A program made the translations under genes and the position numbers. DNA of 64,000 bases, taken from Sphagnum magellanicum. Its lineage: Eukaryota > Streptophyta > Sphagnopsida > Sphagnales > Sphagnaceae. The stretch spans positions 8,829,061-8,893,060 of the forward strand of contig CM038912.1 of assembly GCA_021904315.1 (NCBI GenBank). The letters are read 5' to 3'. Shown in pieces: positions 45,766-57,979 of the stretch. The notes beneath the pieces are model-generated. The model saw nothing but the letters and a program-made list of their open reading frames with translations, was not told the DNA's origin and ran no database searches. Every line of letters begins with the position of its first letter. The stretch's first letter is position 1.

Positions 45766-46594
45766 AATAAATATTCATTTGATTTTTTTCCAACATATAA
45801 TTAATATGCCACATGGCAAATTTTGATTATGCCACATGTCACAATCTAGGACCATTTAAAATTTTCATAATGGATGGCCAAGATCAATGTTTGAATAATA
45901 ATAAAAGTCTCACCCAAAATTCCTCATAATGCCACATGGTGGATTTTGGTATTGCCAAGTGGCACCATCACAAATCATTGGAATTTGATGACATGGATTT
46001 TTGTTTCAATATTTACAATTATTATTTTAATTTTACTTTTATTTAAAACATGTGGTAAATAATGTGTGGATATTTGATAGTTGTAAAAATAGTTACATAA
46101 CAAGACTTAGTTGCAAATGTTATACAAATGGTCAAAGGATGAACATGTATAGATTGACCTTGCTTTAGTGTCAAGTCACAAATAATGATTCAACATGATG
46201 TCACCAAATGGACCATGGATGATGTACATTTTATTTTGGTCTTTTTTTATTTTCATTATTTTGAATTTTTGTACTTGACAATGTTCCTTTTTTATTAGTA
46301 AGATTGAATTGTGTAGGTGTGTAAACAAAGTGATCATGTTTCAAGAAGCCTTTCAATTTTGAGAAGCCATTGCCTTCTATTACAATAAAGCAAATTGGTC
46401 CTAAGGTCATTGCTTGTGTTCCTCCTCCACCCACATGGCATGGCATATATCACATATTATAATAAACATTTTGTGTTATGTTGTCAATGCTTACATTTTA
46501 AACCAATTCAAAGGTTGCTAATTGTTGAATGATGCTTTGAATGTAACCTTATTCATGAACATAAAGTTGAAGGAAAAAATGAACCATTTCTTTT
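45766..46594. other. AT-rich spacer
   Basis: It contains two 'gccacatgg' palindromic patches (45.8 and 45.93 kb). No gene was recognised. Confidence 0.4.
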
Positions 46595-47712
46595 ATAGAT
46601 GCTTTGATTGATGATGATGATTATGGGTTGATTGTTGAATTGAGAACTTTTGCTAATAGCATTAAGAATGAGATCATTGGGGTGAATGACTCTTTCTCTT
46701 CTTTCTTAACAAGATATGATGAAAGAAGAACCCATAATTTGTTAGACTTGATGTTAGATTCTAGATTCAAGAATTTGAAATCGATATCTTTTTTAATTGG
46801 TCATGAACATGGGGTGGCCATAATTGAAAATTATGATAGGAAATCTCATTTCCTATCCTTTTGAAGTCTTATCAACATTTGGATCCATTATCCAAGGCAA
46901 AAAAGTTCTTTTGATTACAATATTGATGAAAATAGTAGCTTCGACATTTTTGAGATGGTGGTCAACACTAGTGAACCAACAAAGGAGCTTGTTAATTGAA
47001 AATTATTGATATTTCATAAAATAAGTGGATACAAAAGATATCAAATGCCCTTTGGAATGGTGGAGGAAACATGAAACTATATTTTCAACTGTTAACATTG
47101 TAGTTAGATAGATATTAAGGATTATAGATTTTCAAATTGAAACTAAAATTCTCACCAATTTGAAAGGAATTGTCATTAAAAATTAAAGAACCTTGTAAAA
47201 TTAATCTTTTTGAATAAGAATTAGCCAAATGATGCAAGGGTGGGTTGCAAGGCCCTTAGTAATTTCATAGAATTGATAGTTTTGAATTAGATTTAAAGTA
47301 GGAACTTTATGAATTTGAAAGCTCATTTGGGCATAATGAATTGAAAGAGGACTAATCTAGTGCTATTTGTTTTGTATTTTTCAAATCTGATCAGATATTT
47401 TTGTTTAGATATGAGAGTTTATAATGATTATTGATTTGTTTTTGGCCTATATCAATTTTGAAAAAATATTTAAGATCTTAATCCTAAAACTTGAAAGTGA
47501 AGTTAAAGAATTAACTTAATACAACCGGCTAGTCTAAATGAAGTAATAACTAGTTAGGAAATAACCAATTGGGCATAAGGAAAAGTGAAAATAAAAAACC
47601 AAATAGGGTATGAAAATTTTTTCAATGTGAGAACCGTCTCAATTCTTGAATAAAAAGTTTTTGAGAACTAGAATAAGTTATTATGAAAAGAAATAATAAC
47701 CACCCAACATTA
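46595..47712 (+). pseudogene. hAT transposase pseudogene (relic C) with right terminus
   Basis: An open stretch (46604-46864) reads LRTFANSIKNEIIGVNDSF, FLTRYDERRTHNLL, DLMLDSRFKNLKSISFLIGH and AIIENYDRKSHF. These are typical of the C-terminal half of plant hAT transposases (the LMLDPRFKSL motif). After frameshifts it continues with FEMVVNTSEPTKELVN, WWRKHETIFSTV and LIFLNKN, then PNDARVGCKALSNFIELI, up to about 47350. The sequence ends at AATAACCACCCAACATTA (47695-47712), which read inward gives TAATGTTGGGTGGTTATT. This matches the hAT-type ends at 5500, 6961 and 8632. The N-terminal half and the left end are missing. Confidence 0.85.
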
Positions 47713-49534
47713 GTGAAACGAGGTTCATTTCCAAAATGGCCATGTTAAAGTAAGCCCTACTTAAGGTCTTACTTGGTCTATTTTTCATGTTTGCTACAAT
47801 CAATAAACATTGGCCTTGTAAGGCCAAATTCCAATATCACAAATTTGGGCCATTGTAAAGATCATTGTTTCAACCTTGCCCTTACTTGTATCAAGATGTG
47901 TGTTCAATCAATGCTATGGTTACTAATTACTTGGTGATGCACTTGGTAATGTAATCAATATTTGTGTTAAACCAACTCAAAAAAAATTCAAATAAAAAAT
48001 CCAAATGAGTCATATCCCCCCCATATGAATTTAATGCAAAATTGTTCTTGTTAACAAATAGGATGCCATCAAAAGTCACCCATGTGCTTGCTCCATTTTT
48101 TTATTATTTAGATGAGTTAAATTTTAAAAAGGTTCACATGATGTTGGTTCTAATGTTTGACCCCTAGATTGAAAGGTTTGTTTATTGTGAACATTTATGT
48201 GGGAAGATATATAGTCACAATTGTAGCAACAAGGTATAATTATGAAACCCTAATTCTCCTCTTGTGTTCATATTATTAAAAAGTTAATGTTCTTGCAAAA
48301 TTAGTAGAAAATTATGTTGCCCAAACAACCATTGGTTGTCTTTGGTGCAAGACTATTCCAAAATGATATTGCCGTTGAACATGTAAGTTTTTGGTTGTTG
48401 CATTCAAAATTCACTTAAATTTTTTAATAGAATCCACCTAATTCATATGTGTGAAGTGTTTAACAATAAATGAATACTTGCTTAAGTATTTGTGTCTTTG
48501 ATTAGAGGCGAAATAAAAATTTATTCTCAAAATTTGTAATTGGTGGCAAAGTTTTGTGAAAATTGACCAAGTTATGAAAGGCTCAGAAGGCTCAATTTCA
48601 TGTTGTTGGAACTTGTTTCTTCATATTGAAGCAAAACAAAATTTCTCTATTGCTAAGATTATGACAAGGCTCGTAGATGCGAGTGTGGAACTCAAATCAA
48701 CATGTGTTAATTTCCAAGAACTAATTGAATGATCCATGTTTTGGTTGTGAAACATTTGCAATTAAATCCCTTAATGACTTTGGGGACCTTGAAGTAAATT
48801 TGTTGAAGCATATGGAGGAGGAATTTAAAAATCAACTAGGTGACTATGTGAGCTTGGAGATTCAACAAACTCTAATTTGTAAATTTGCATTTGTATTGTA
48901 AATGTAATTGCAAATTTGGTAGGGAAAATGGCATGTTGTCCAACCTATCTTGCCATATTTTGTTATACCTAAGTTGTTATTCTAATGTGCATTACATTTT
49001 TCACCCATAAACTTGTCTAAGCCTTAAGATATGATGATGTTTTTGAGGAAACCAATTAAATCTATTGTTCATGCTTGATTGAAGGAACTTTAATTTGTCT
49101 TAGTGAGATTTGTGGAGATTCATTTTTAAAATATTCATGGAAAGTATATTTCCATGAAATGCCTTGGAATTTTTGTACCAATACATAATGGATGAAATGT
49201 TGGGGAAAATTTTATAGAGGAGAAGGTTGCAATGTTTTAGAACTTTTTAAAGATTGCACAATGGATGAATAAAGAAAAATTAATTGCTCAAATTGTGAAA
49301 CTTCGTTTGTCATATTTTCATTCATTACAACAATAAATTTCACAACTTTTCATTCATTGTGCAACCTTTGAAAAAAATTAAGCATTTCATTCAATTTGAT
49401 TGTTGGTGAGGAATAAAAATAAAATAAAATGATGTCCAAGTTTAACAAGGAATTTGTGAACAATTTTTTTTTTTGGTAAAATGCAAAAACTTGCCAAAAA
49501 AAATTGTTGTGTAAGTCTAAAAATGATGAAATCA
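47713..49534. other. Spacer, no supported gene
   Basis: A coding-like patch near 48530-48730 (plus strand, with QVMKGSEGSISCCWNLFL and KIMTRLVDASVELKS) has no family I recognise and no intact ends. The sequence near 49.1-49.3 kb weakly resembles the repeats at 25.3 kb. Confidence 0.35.
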
Positions 49535-49825
49535 TCTCCATAAAATCCCATTCATTGAACGCTTTCCAACAATATGAAGATCATGTCCAAGGGTCCTTAA
49601 AATTCTAGTTTTGATTTATTGAATTTTCAATGACAAAATATTCAATAACTCTTACAATGTAAGTTTGAATGTTAAGAAACCAACTCAGCACATCCCTATA
49701 TGCATTGAGGCTTTTTCAAGGTACCAAGAATGCGGTGGGCATGCCATGGATTGGGTGGTTGCAACATTATGAACAAGCAAAAGAAACAAACTACCATCCT
49801 TGATCAATTCTTGCTTCCCATACCA
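49535..49825 (-). repeat. Dispersed repeat family A, copy 3
   Basis: On the minus strand it starts 'atcaaggatggtagtttgtt' and includes 'cttgaaaaagcctcaatgc', 'gttggtttc' and 'tgtcattgaaaattcaata', in the same order as the other family A copies but diverged and shorter. Confidence 0.65.
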
Positions 49826-50379
49826 AAAGGAAAACTCTTATGTAAGATGATCTTCTAGAGTCAATGAACAAAACCTTTTTATAAAATTTTCCCAAACCAA
49901 AATTATTGATCTACTAATTCCAAACTTCCTAGAGTAAGTTACATCAAGCATTGCAATGCTTACTCAGGCCTTGTGGCCATTTTGCAATCCAATGGTCACC
50001 GTCTCATCCTAAGTTAATCACACTCTATTAACACCCTAAACACACTTCTCTTAATCTAATCTTCAAATTGTCACATAATGCTAATATAATATTATATGCA
50101 GGTGTATTAGAGTTATTTGTAAAGTCATCCTGCCTTTTGGCCCTATTCTGATGCTCTAAACCTTAGTTTCATCCCCAATTTGACCGTGTCCATAAAATTA
50201 GGGACCATCTCATGAAACTAGGTACCAGGTCAGAAGAGTTAGAGGATCTTATTCTGACAATGCTTGATCTAATGAAAGGATAGCCTAAGCCAGCAATTTA
50301 GGTCCAGGTTAGGCAAATCCAAAACATCCCTTGAGGACCACTTTAGGTGAGAAAACTCGTTTGCTCCCTTGTTTTTTAC

Positions 50380-50654
50380 CCTGTGCACGGATTTCATCCT
50401 GATTTCTCATTTAGTCCCCAGTTTCGGTGAAACTGGGGACCGGTAACCCCCAGTTTGGATCGGAAAAGATTGAACCAACAGCCACCATCAGGGATGACAG
50501 ATGGTGGGTGGACAAAAAACCAAGTTTCCATTGAGTTCCCAGTTCCCTAACTAACCATAGTGGTTAGTTACCTCAGTCCTGTATTTGCTACTTACTTACT
50601 AGTAACCCATTAGCCCTTATGTACTTACTAACCATCGAAGTAATAGGGTTTATG
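50380..50654 (+). repeat. Segment homologous to the interior of the 1.46-kb hAT-type element
   Basis: 'gttcccagttccctaactaa' and 'ccatagtggttagttacctc', with the preceding 'gatggtgggtgga', correspond to the reverse complement of about 6500-6610. This region therefore may derive from a second copy of that element, but no hAT terminus was found here. Confidence 0.6.
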
Positions 50655-51490
50655 GGATAGTAACTTCAGTTGTGGATGTGTTGTGGATTCATCCAAAATC
50701 CACACATGAGTCATAATGGGTTTTCAATGGATGGCGCACTCGCGGGTGAACGAGTTATGGTTTCATCCGCAATCCACAACTGGGTCATAACAGGTTTTCA
50801 ATGGATGGTGCACTCGTGGGGTGGATGAGTTTGTGATTCATCCAGAACCTATAACTGAATTATAATGGGTTTTCAATGGATGGTGCACTTATGGGTGGTG
50901 GATGAGTTATGATTCATCCACAATCCATAGATGAGTGATAATGGGTTTTCCATGGATGGTGGCACTGATGGGTGAAGTGAGTTTATGGTTCGTCCACAAC
51001 CCACAACTGAATTATTAATGGGTTTCAAAATGGATGATGCACTTATGGATGGATGATTTTATGCTTCATCCACAACCCACAACTGAATTATTATGGGTTT
51101 CAAAATGGATGATGCACTTATGGATGGATGATTTTATGCTTCATCGTCAACCCACAGCTGAATTATTATGGGTTTTCAAATGGATGGTGCACTTATGGGT
51201 GAATGAGTTATGGTTCATCCACAATCCATAGATGAGTCATAATGGGTTTTCCATAGATGGTGCACTGATGGGTGAGAGTGAGTTTATGATTCGTCCACAA
51301 CCCACAACTGAATTATTATGGGTTTTCAATGGATGATGCACTTATGGGTGGATGAATTATGGTTCATCCACAATCCATAGACGAGTCATCACAGGTTTTC
51401 CATGGATGGTGCACGGATGGGTGGTGGATGGATATAGTTCATCCACAACCGAGTCATAAATCATAGCAGCTTTTGAATGGATGGTGAGCT
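50655..51490 (+). repeat. Minisatellite, ~75-bp unit, about 10-11 copies
   Basis: The unit has the form 'atgggttttcaatggatggt', then 'gcacttatgggtgga', 'tgagttatggttcatcc' and 'acaacccacaactgaatta'. Copies follow each other every 72-77 bases with substitutions and small indels. The open frame through part of it (51034-51231) is repetitive only because the period there is a multiple of three. One unit-like sequence occurs inverted at about 6250-6330. Confidence 0.9.
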
Positions 51491-52277
51491 GGTGGGTAGC
51501 TACTACAAATAATGATATTCCAACTCCAAACATCAAACCCAAGAATGTCAGCTACCAAACAGGCTAATAAGAACTTGCTCCAAAATAGCAAAAGGAGAGA
51601 GAGAAAGGTGGAGGTGGTGATGAGAGAACACTAGCCCTAAATGTGAGGCATTGAACCTGCTAAACTTGGTAAATGTGGGGTTCTCTAAATGGGCATGAAA
51701 AAGGCTATACACCTTATTTTGATAGCTTGATACACAAGTACTGACTCCTAAATTCCTATACCCCAAATCAGCTCTTTCAAACCTGTTATGTATTTCAATC
51801 ATTCATCACCACCCTTTCTTTCTTTATATGGCAGCACCACCACCACCACCACCTTAACCCACTCACCCATGACCCACCTACCTTCTTGTCTTATTAGTCT
51901 ACTTACAGCAAGTTTTAAGTGAGTTTTCCATTGGTGCTTTGCTTACTTATCATCTCTGCCATCACTCAAGATTCTGGAGCTGACAACCATCCCCTCACTC
52001 TCTCACTCACTCACTCACTCATTCATTCTCTCTCTCTCTCTCTCTCTTTTTGTATGCTGGAAACAGCCTTAAGAACAGATTTAGTAAGGCTATCATGATT
52101 CTTTCTTCTTAGCATCATCAGCTAAATCAGATTCTCTGGAGAGGGATTATCAGTCAAGTGGTAGATTTCAGAGATGTGGTAGATTTCAGTGGGGTGGATG
52201 GGTTGGGTTCTCAATGATTTGAGTTCAACTTTCTGATGCTTGATATTATGCTTCTTGTTGTATACAGTTCCTTTAAG
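51491..52277. other. Spacer with microsatellites
   Basis: (CAC)n lies at about 51835-51853, and a (CT)n/(CACT)n tract lies at about 51996-52048. No gene was recognised. Confidence 0.5.
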
Positions 52278-52519
52278 CTTTGTTGGCCTTGCCGACCAAG
52301 GCAAGGATATTGTGTTTAGATTCATTATAGAGTATAGGGGAGCTTAAGGGATTTTGAACTTGAGATTAGTTATTATAGAGTTCTAATATCTTGAAGGATT
52401 TTGGTTTCTTTTGGAGGATTTTTTGGGAAGATTATATTTTTGCATGGTGAAATTATTTGAGTTTCCATAATTCTTCTTTTGCCTTAACATACTTTTAAAC
52501 ATAAATGGCAAGGCCAAAG
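52278..52519. mobile_element. MITE-like element with TTGGCCTTGCC ends, copy 1
   Basis: The left end is CTTTGTTGGCCTTGCC and the right end, read inward, is CTTTGGCCTTGCC. The interior ('ggatattgtgtttagattca', 'ttccataattcttcttttgc') matches 62025-62332. TTA occurs next to both ends and may be the target duplication, but this is not firm. Confidence 0.7.
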
Positions 52520-53449
52520 TTAGAGTTGGGCTGGCTCCCAGACTTGTGAAGTGATTTGCAAGGAAACTCCAGATGTATTTGTGCTTGCCAGATGCATTAT
52601 ATACCTAGCATGGAGTTTTTACTCACTATGGACAAATTGCTTGGAATATAGCCCAGCATCCATCCTCCCCATATCAGAGGCATTGAACTCTTGACTCATG
52701 AGTGTGGTGTTGGATATGTAAAAGAACACAAAGTAGGGTTTTTCTACTTGTGTACATGGAGGGTGGCTAACCCTTGGGTAAAAAAAACCTTCTTCAAGAG
52801 AAGATGGCATCTTAGGTGTAAGGTTACTCAAAATGAGCAACTTTACACATAGGGTGAATCTCCTCTCAAACTTACAATATTTTAGTTTGTTGTATGATAC
52901 CAAATATGTTGGGCAACGACCTCAAAGAAGGATTGATCATTCCCAAAGTAAGCACCTCTTGACTCCACCTTGGGTGGGCACTTACTTTGGCAACGTTGCA
53001 CTCCTTAGAGGTTACCTTACACTTTACATTGGGTAAGAACCTGGAATTGTTCTCTTGTGGGAAATTCAGGTCCCCTTTCAAATCCCACCTCAAGCACCTC
53101 CCTAGTTCCTTGAGAGCCCCAATTCTAGTTGGGTATATATTTACCCTAGTACATACTCATGGGTATATAAAGGTAAAGGACTTACCCACCCAATGCTTGA
53201 TGTATATAACACCTTGCAAAAATTTGTATTTAAATAATCATGAACTTGAATTCATGACTCAGTTAAGGGCAAGGACAAATAGTTCACACTTTTTTATTTA
53301 AAAAATTATACATGTTCGCCTTTCACTAGCCTATCTTAGTGTCAACATATTCAGTATTGAACAAATCTTTTATATTCAGTATCTTGGGGTGAAAGTTTAG
53401 AGGGTTTTTTAAATTTTACATTAGGGTTTACCCTCTTACGAAATCTTAT
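52520..53449. other. Spacer, no supported gene
   Basis: GC content is moderate around 52.6-53.2 kb, with overlapping short frames on both strands but no recognisable domain. Confidence 0.4.
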
Positions 53450-54570
53450 TAGGGCTTACCCTCTTAGCAACCTCTTTGTAAAGTCTAATGGGTTTTCCTC
53501 TTGCTCGTTTGTGTTCAACTAGTCTTATATAAGGTCAAGTCCTCTTGTCGATTGGGTTCAACTAGACTAGTTCTAAGGTATTATTAGTGTGCATTTCTTG
53601 TTTAAATGAATCAACCCATGTGTGACAAAGTCATTTTTTATAAATTTTAACTTGTAAATTAAATTGGTGTTGATTTTTTCAAATGAACTTTCAAAATGTT
53701 AAATTTTAACGTATTAGGAGAACATTTGAAAAAGTTTTAAATGAATTTAACAAATATGGAGTACTTAAAAGCACATTTAAATATGTGTAACACTTGTTTT
53801 TCATGTTTAATGAATTTTTTGCAAGCTTTCAAAAAAATTCAATAACATATTTATGAGAATATTATAAATCCACCACTACATTTAATTGTATAATGTAACA
53901 TCTTCTTACATCATGGTATTAAAATAATTTAAAAGTTAACATGTAAATTGTGATTTTAAGAATATTTTCCTTAAATGAGCAATCATATTTGGCCATGTCA
54001 ATTTGGTTAGACTGCCCATTCTTTATAAGGACTTTTAAGCTGGCATTTTCGGCTTGTTTTAACTAAAACACACCCCTTAAGATCTTTTTCTTGTTCAATT
54101 GGGTTCAAGTTGCCTTTGTTTACAATTTGATGGGTTTTTTTCTTGTTCATTTGTTTGAAACCATTTATGTTTTGGGTTTGATAGTCTTCCTTTTGTTCAT
54201 TTGGGTTTAAGCAACTTTTGTATTAAAGTCTAATGGGTTTTCCTTTTATTCATTTGTGTTCAACTAAACTTTATTTAGCTTCTTTACAATCTTCCTTTTG
54301 TTCAATCGATAGCCTATGTCCAACATCCTAATTGGTTTTGATACACTTCATTTGGGTTTAACCATCTTTTATCCAATATTTTGAATGGTTTTGATGGTCT
54401 TCCCCTTGCTCATTTGTGTTGACTAAGCCTTTGTCCAACATCTTAAATGGTCTTGATGGTCTTCCCCTTGTTCATTTGTGTTCACTAAATCTTTGTCCAA
54501 CATCCTAAATGGTCTTAATGATTTTCCCTTTCGTCATTTGTGTTCAAAAAACTTTTTGTCCAACATCCTC
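53450..54570 (+). repeat. Degenerate ~62-bp tandem repeats
   Basis: Variants of 'ttgtccaacatcctaaatgg', 'tcttgatggtcttcccctt' and 'gttcatttgtgttcactaaa' recur, best conserved at 54350-54560 and increasingly diverged toward 53.45 kb. Confidence 0.8.
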
Positions 54571-57500
54571 GAGGTTTATAACTCTATTATGGGCATTTTT
54601 TGTGATTCAATTTGGTTTTGTAAGTACATGAATAATATTGTGATGCACTTGGGACATATACAATTAGATTATAGGATTTTTTTGTGATTTAGTTTAAAGG
54701 TGTAAGTATATTAACAAATTTCTTATTCATTTAAAAGGTTTATAGCTTTGTTATATGGGCATTTGTGGTGAGTCATTGTCGTCTATAACAATGGATGTAA
54801 CTTTGAAAGAACTTTTGGTACTTGTTTCCAACTATGTTAAAATCAATTATGGGTATTTGTGGTGGCACTCTAGAGGTTTGCAAATATGAATGGAATGTCA
54901 TGCATTCAAACCCTATGTTGGTGGTCTTTTATGCATGTGATTGAGTACAAGTGTGAGTGTTTTTGTTGTCTTGTGTTTTTGTTTGAAAAAAAGGATGGCA
55001 AAATTCATGGTAGCCACATTGGTTGTGGAGATTAGGATAAAATAGTCACAATAGTCTAAGTTTATTACTTTACATAAGGCAAAGCTTCCTATAGAAAGAA
55101 GGCTCGAAAACAATTTGTGGGTCAGTCTCTTTGTATTATCACCATGGCCACTTCATAAAATGTGCAATTTGCAATTTATAGTAGTTGTAATGAACAAATG
55201 AGACAAGAAATTTATTCCTACTACATGTGGAGGCAAGCATGTGCTAGCTTACTTTAACTCCATTTTTGTGGAGGAAACTTTGAATGATCACATGTGCATG
55301 ACACCTTGAATGAACTAAAAATGGGGAATTCAAATAAAGAGGGGTGTAAGAAGGCAACATGGTAGTGTGATCAAGTGTTGGAATGCAAGTGAATGTTACA
55401 TATGGACATGCAACAAGAAACTACATTTGGAAGAGATGTTAGAATTTGATTAATGGCATACCCATGTCCTAAACATCAATTCCTAGTTCTAATTCCCTTG
55501 AACTAGAAGGACCTATAATTGTAATAAATGCTTCTATGGATTCTAAACCTTTTACAAGTGTATGAAAAGTAAATGACCAAATCAAAGATGTTATAGTTCA
55601 AGAATATGGTAATTGTGGCATCCCACTTTTCCACAACCTCCAAGATTCAAGATGACCACTTAATCAATTGGCAAAGTTGACATCACCAATTAGAGGAGGA
55701 AGTAGCAATTGAAAAGTAACTACAAGTTTAAAATGTTGTAACAAAAGTGGAGTTCAAATCAAAGTTAGGGTTAAGGCAATTTTGAATATGTAACTAAAAT
55801 TCCCCATATTGTTAACCATGTTTGGTTAAGTCAAAATTATAATCATCAATGATCTGATATGTAAGGTCCACGTGTTTCCTATGCATGAAGTTAGTGAAGA
55901 TAATTACAACTTGGAACAAATGTGAATATTTGGGTTTTGTTAAATCCAACCTCTTCATGAAACATTTCCATTTTATTTTGAGCCCACTTTCCCATTCTAC
56001 CTACACTTTGAACCTTGATGCATTTAAAAAACATTGCATCATGGTTTTCATCTATAACAAGTTCCCATTTCCCTTCATGCATATAATAAAAAATTCTTCA
56101 CCCATGTACCCCAAATCTCTCAAAAGATATTCAAAGTATTAATTGATGTACATAAAATATTGGCGGTAGTGTTTTTAAGCCCTCAAATTGTGAAAGATGT
56201 TCACAAATCATGGTAAAAGTTATGGTAATTAATGTTTATGTAAATGAACATTCCATAGTGATCTAAACTTGGATAATGTTGTTCATCATGTAGATCTTTT
56301 TTTAGATTAAACCATGTCTAATGTGCCTTTTTCTTCTTGGGTTTTAGATTTCAATAAAATTCTTGTCTATGAATGAACAATACAACTTGACAATTCTTAC
56401 AATTGTGTACCCAAAGAGTATAATCACACTAAAAAAAACCAATTGGTACAAGACCTGAGTGCTTTATAAGGACTCGGTTTTATCATGTTTGAAAATTTCA
56501 ATATTTTGGCTAAAGCTCATAGGAGGATGATAGCCTTATTCGAAAGTTCAATCCACGTGTGTTTCCATGAATTTTCAAAAAATTGTAATAAAATTCATTT
56601 ATATAGAATGATTATTCTCAAAATAAATGAAATGTGTACATTTCAATAAAAGTAAACACCTTAAGTTTTTTTTAAAATATGTATTTGAAAACTTCAATAA
56701 AGTTTATTAAACATGATTTTCTTCAACATCAATATCAATACAATAAAACATATTCACCAAATATATAAGTAATGACAAATTACATGTTTTATTTTAATGA
56801 AAATGTAACCTTTCCTTCTTTTGCACAACAAAAAACATTTTGTCTTTGAAGAAGTTACTCAAATTATATAGTTTTAATGGTCAAAAACACATTTAGATAA
56901 TTTAAAAAAACTGTGATGGATAACCAAATTGTAACATATATTCAAGTTATTTTCATTACCATGTCCTCATAATCATCAATATATGGCAATGATTTTTTTT
57001 CAAAATGAATGTTTTAATTTTACAATATAGAACCAAGGACATTCAAAGTTTAAACCCTTGATCAACATTGTTTACTATTCACTAAATAACTAATGAAACA
57101 TTTTAGAATTACACGAAAATCATTGAAATAAAAATTCACAAGTATAAAAACATTATACACTCGAAATCATTAAATTTCATGCAATAAAATTTCAAAGTTA
57201 AAGTGTGTAAATTTTTATTACATGCAACATGATCCTTGGTATATTTGATAAAGACTACATCCCAAAGTAACTTTCTTTTCAAATGTGGGCCAATTGATGT
57301 CATCCACAAGTGCATGGTTAATGTGGGTGTAATCACATTTATAGAAGCCACAACAATTGTAACCAAACATTGAATTTTTATGCTTTAAAATCAAAAAATA
57401 TATTGACGTTGGTTTTTAATGTGTTTACATGACAATGTTTTTAATTTATATTATGGAAACATGTGAAACAATTTGGAATGAATCAAAAGAATATATAAAA

Positions 57501-57979
57501 AATATATAATCATTTTCTAAACATTATAATTAGTGTTTTTGATTTTTTTTTCTAGTTTTGAATGATTTGAAATGCATTAAAAATGACATTCTCATGAATG
57601 ACAACTATCCTCACCTTTACATATTTGTATGATGTCATTGTTTTTGGGTGAATTTTTTGGTGATTATAAAAATCATATATATGTAATTCATCTCTTTTTA
57701 CAACTAATCATAGTCTACCGCATCATCTTAACAAGTAAATGTATTGGGTTTTTAAGCACATGTACTTGTGAGCAAGTATGGCTCTTATTAGTGCATTTGC
57801 ATTCGTGCATGATACAATGACCAATGTAAACTTGAACTAATTCCATGTGAAAACATCAAACATATTTGTCACATTGTCATGCTTCATATATAAAATAAAA
57901 TTGATAAGACATTGTTTAAAGGTTAACTTTTATGGCATGCATGATATAATTAAAGTACCGGTTGTTATGTTATAAAACC
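54571..57979. other. AT-rich spacer, no supported gene
   Basis: No domain, terminal repeat or strong tandem structure was recognised in this 3.4-kb stretch. Confidence 0.4.

Noticed and set aside
41788..46110. Second complete CACTA element ending near 'caagacttagttgc' at about 46.1 kb
   Set aside because: The proposed right end does not match CTTGTAGTG and no 3-bp duplication is clear, so only the lone left end is reported.
51034..51231. 65-residue repetitive ORF (MMHLWMDDFMLH...)
   Set aside because: It exists because the minisatellite unit there is a multiple of three long. It has no start context or conservation.
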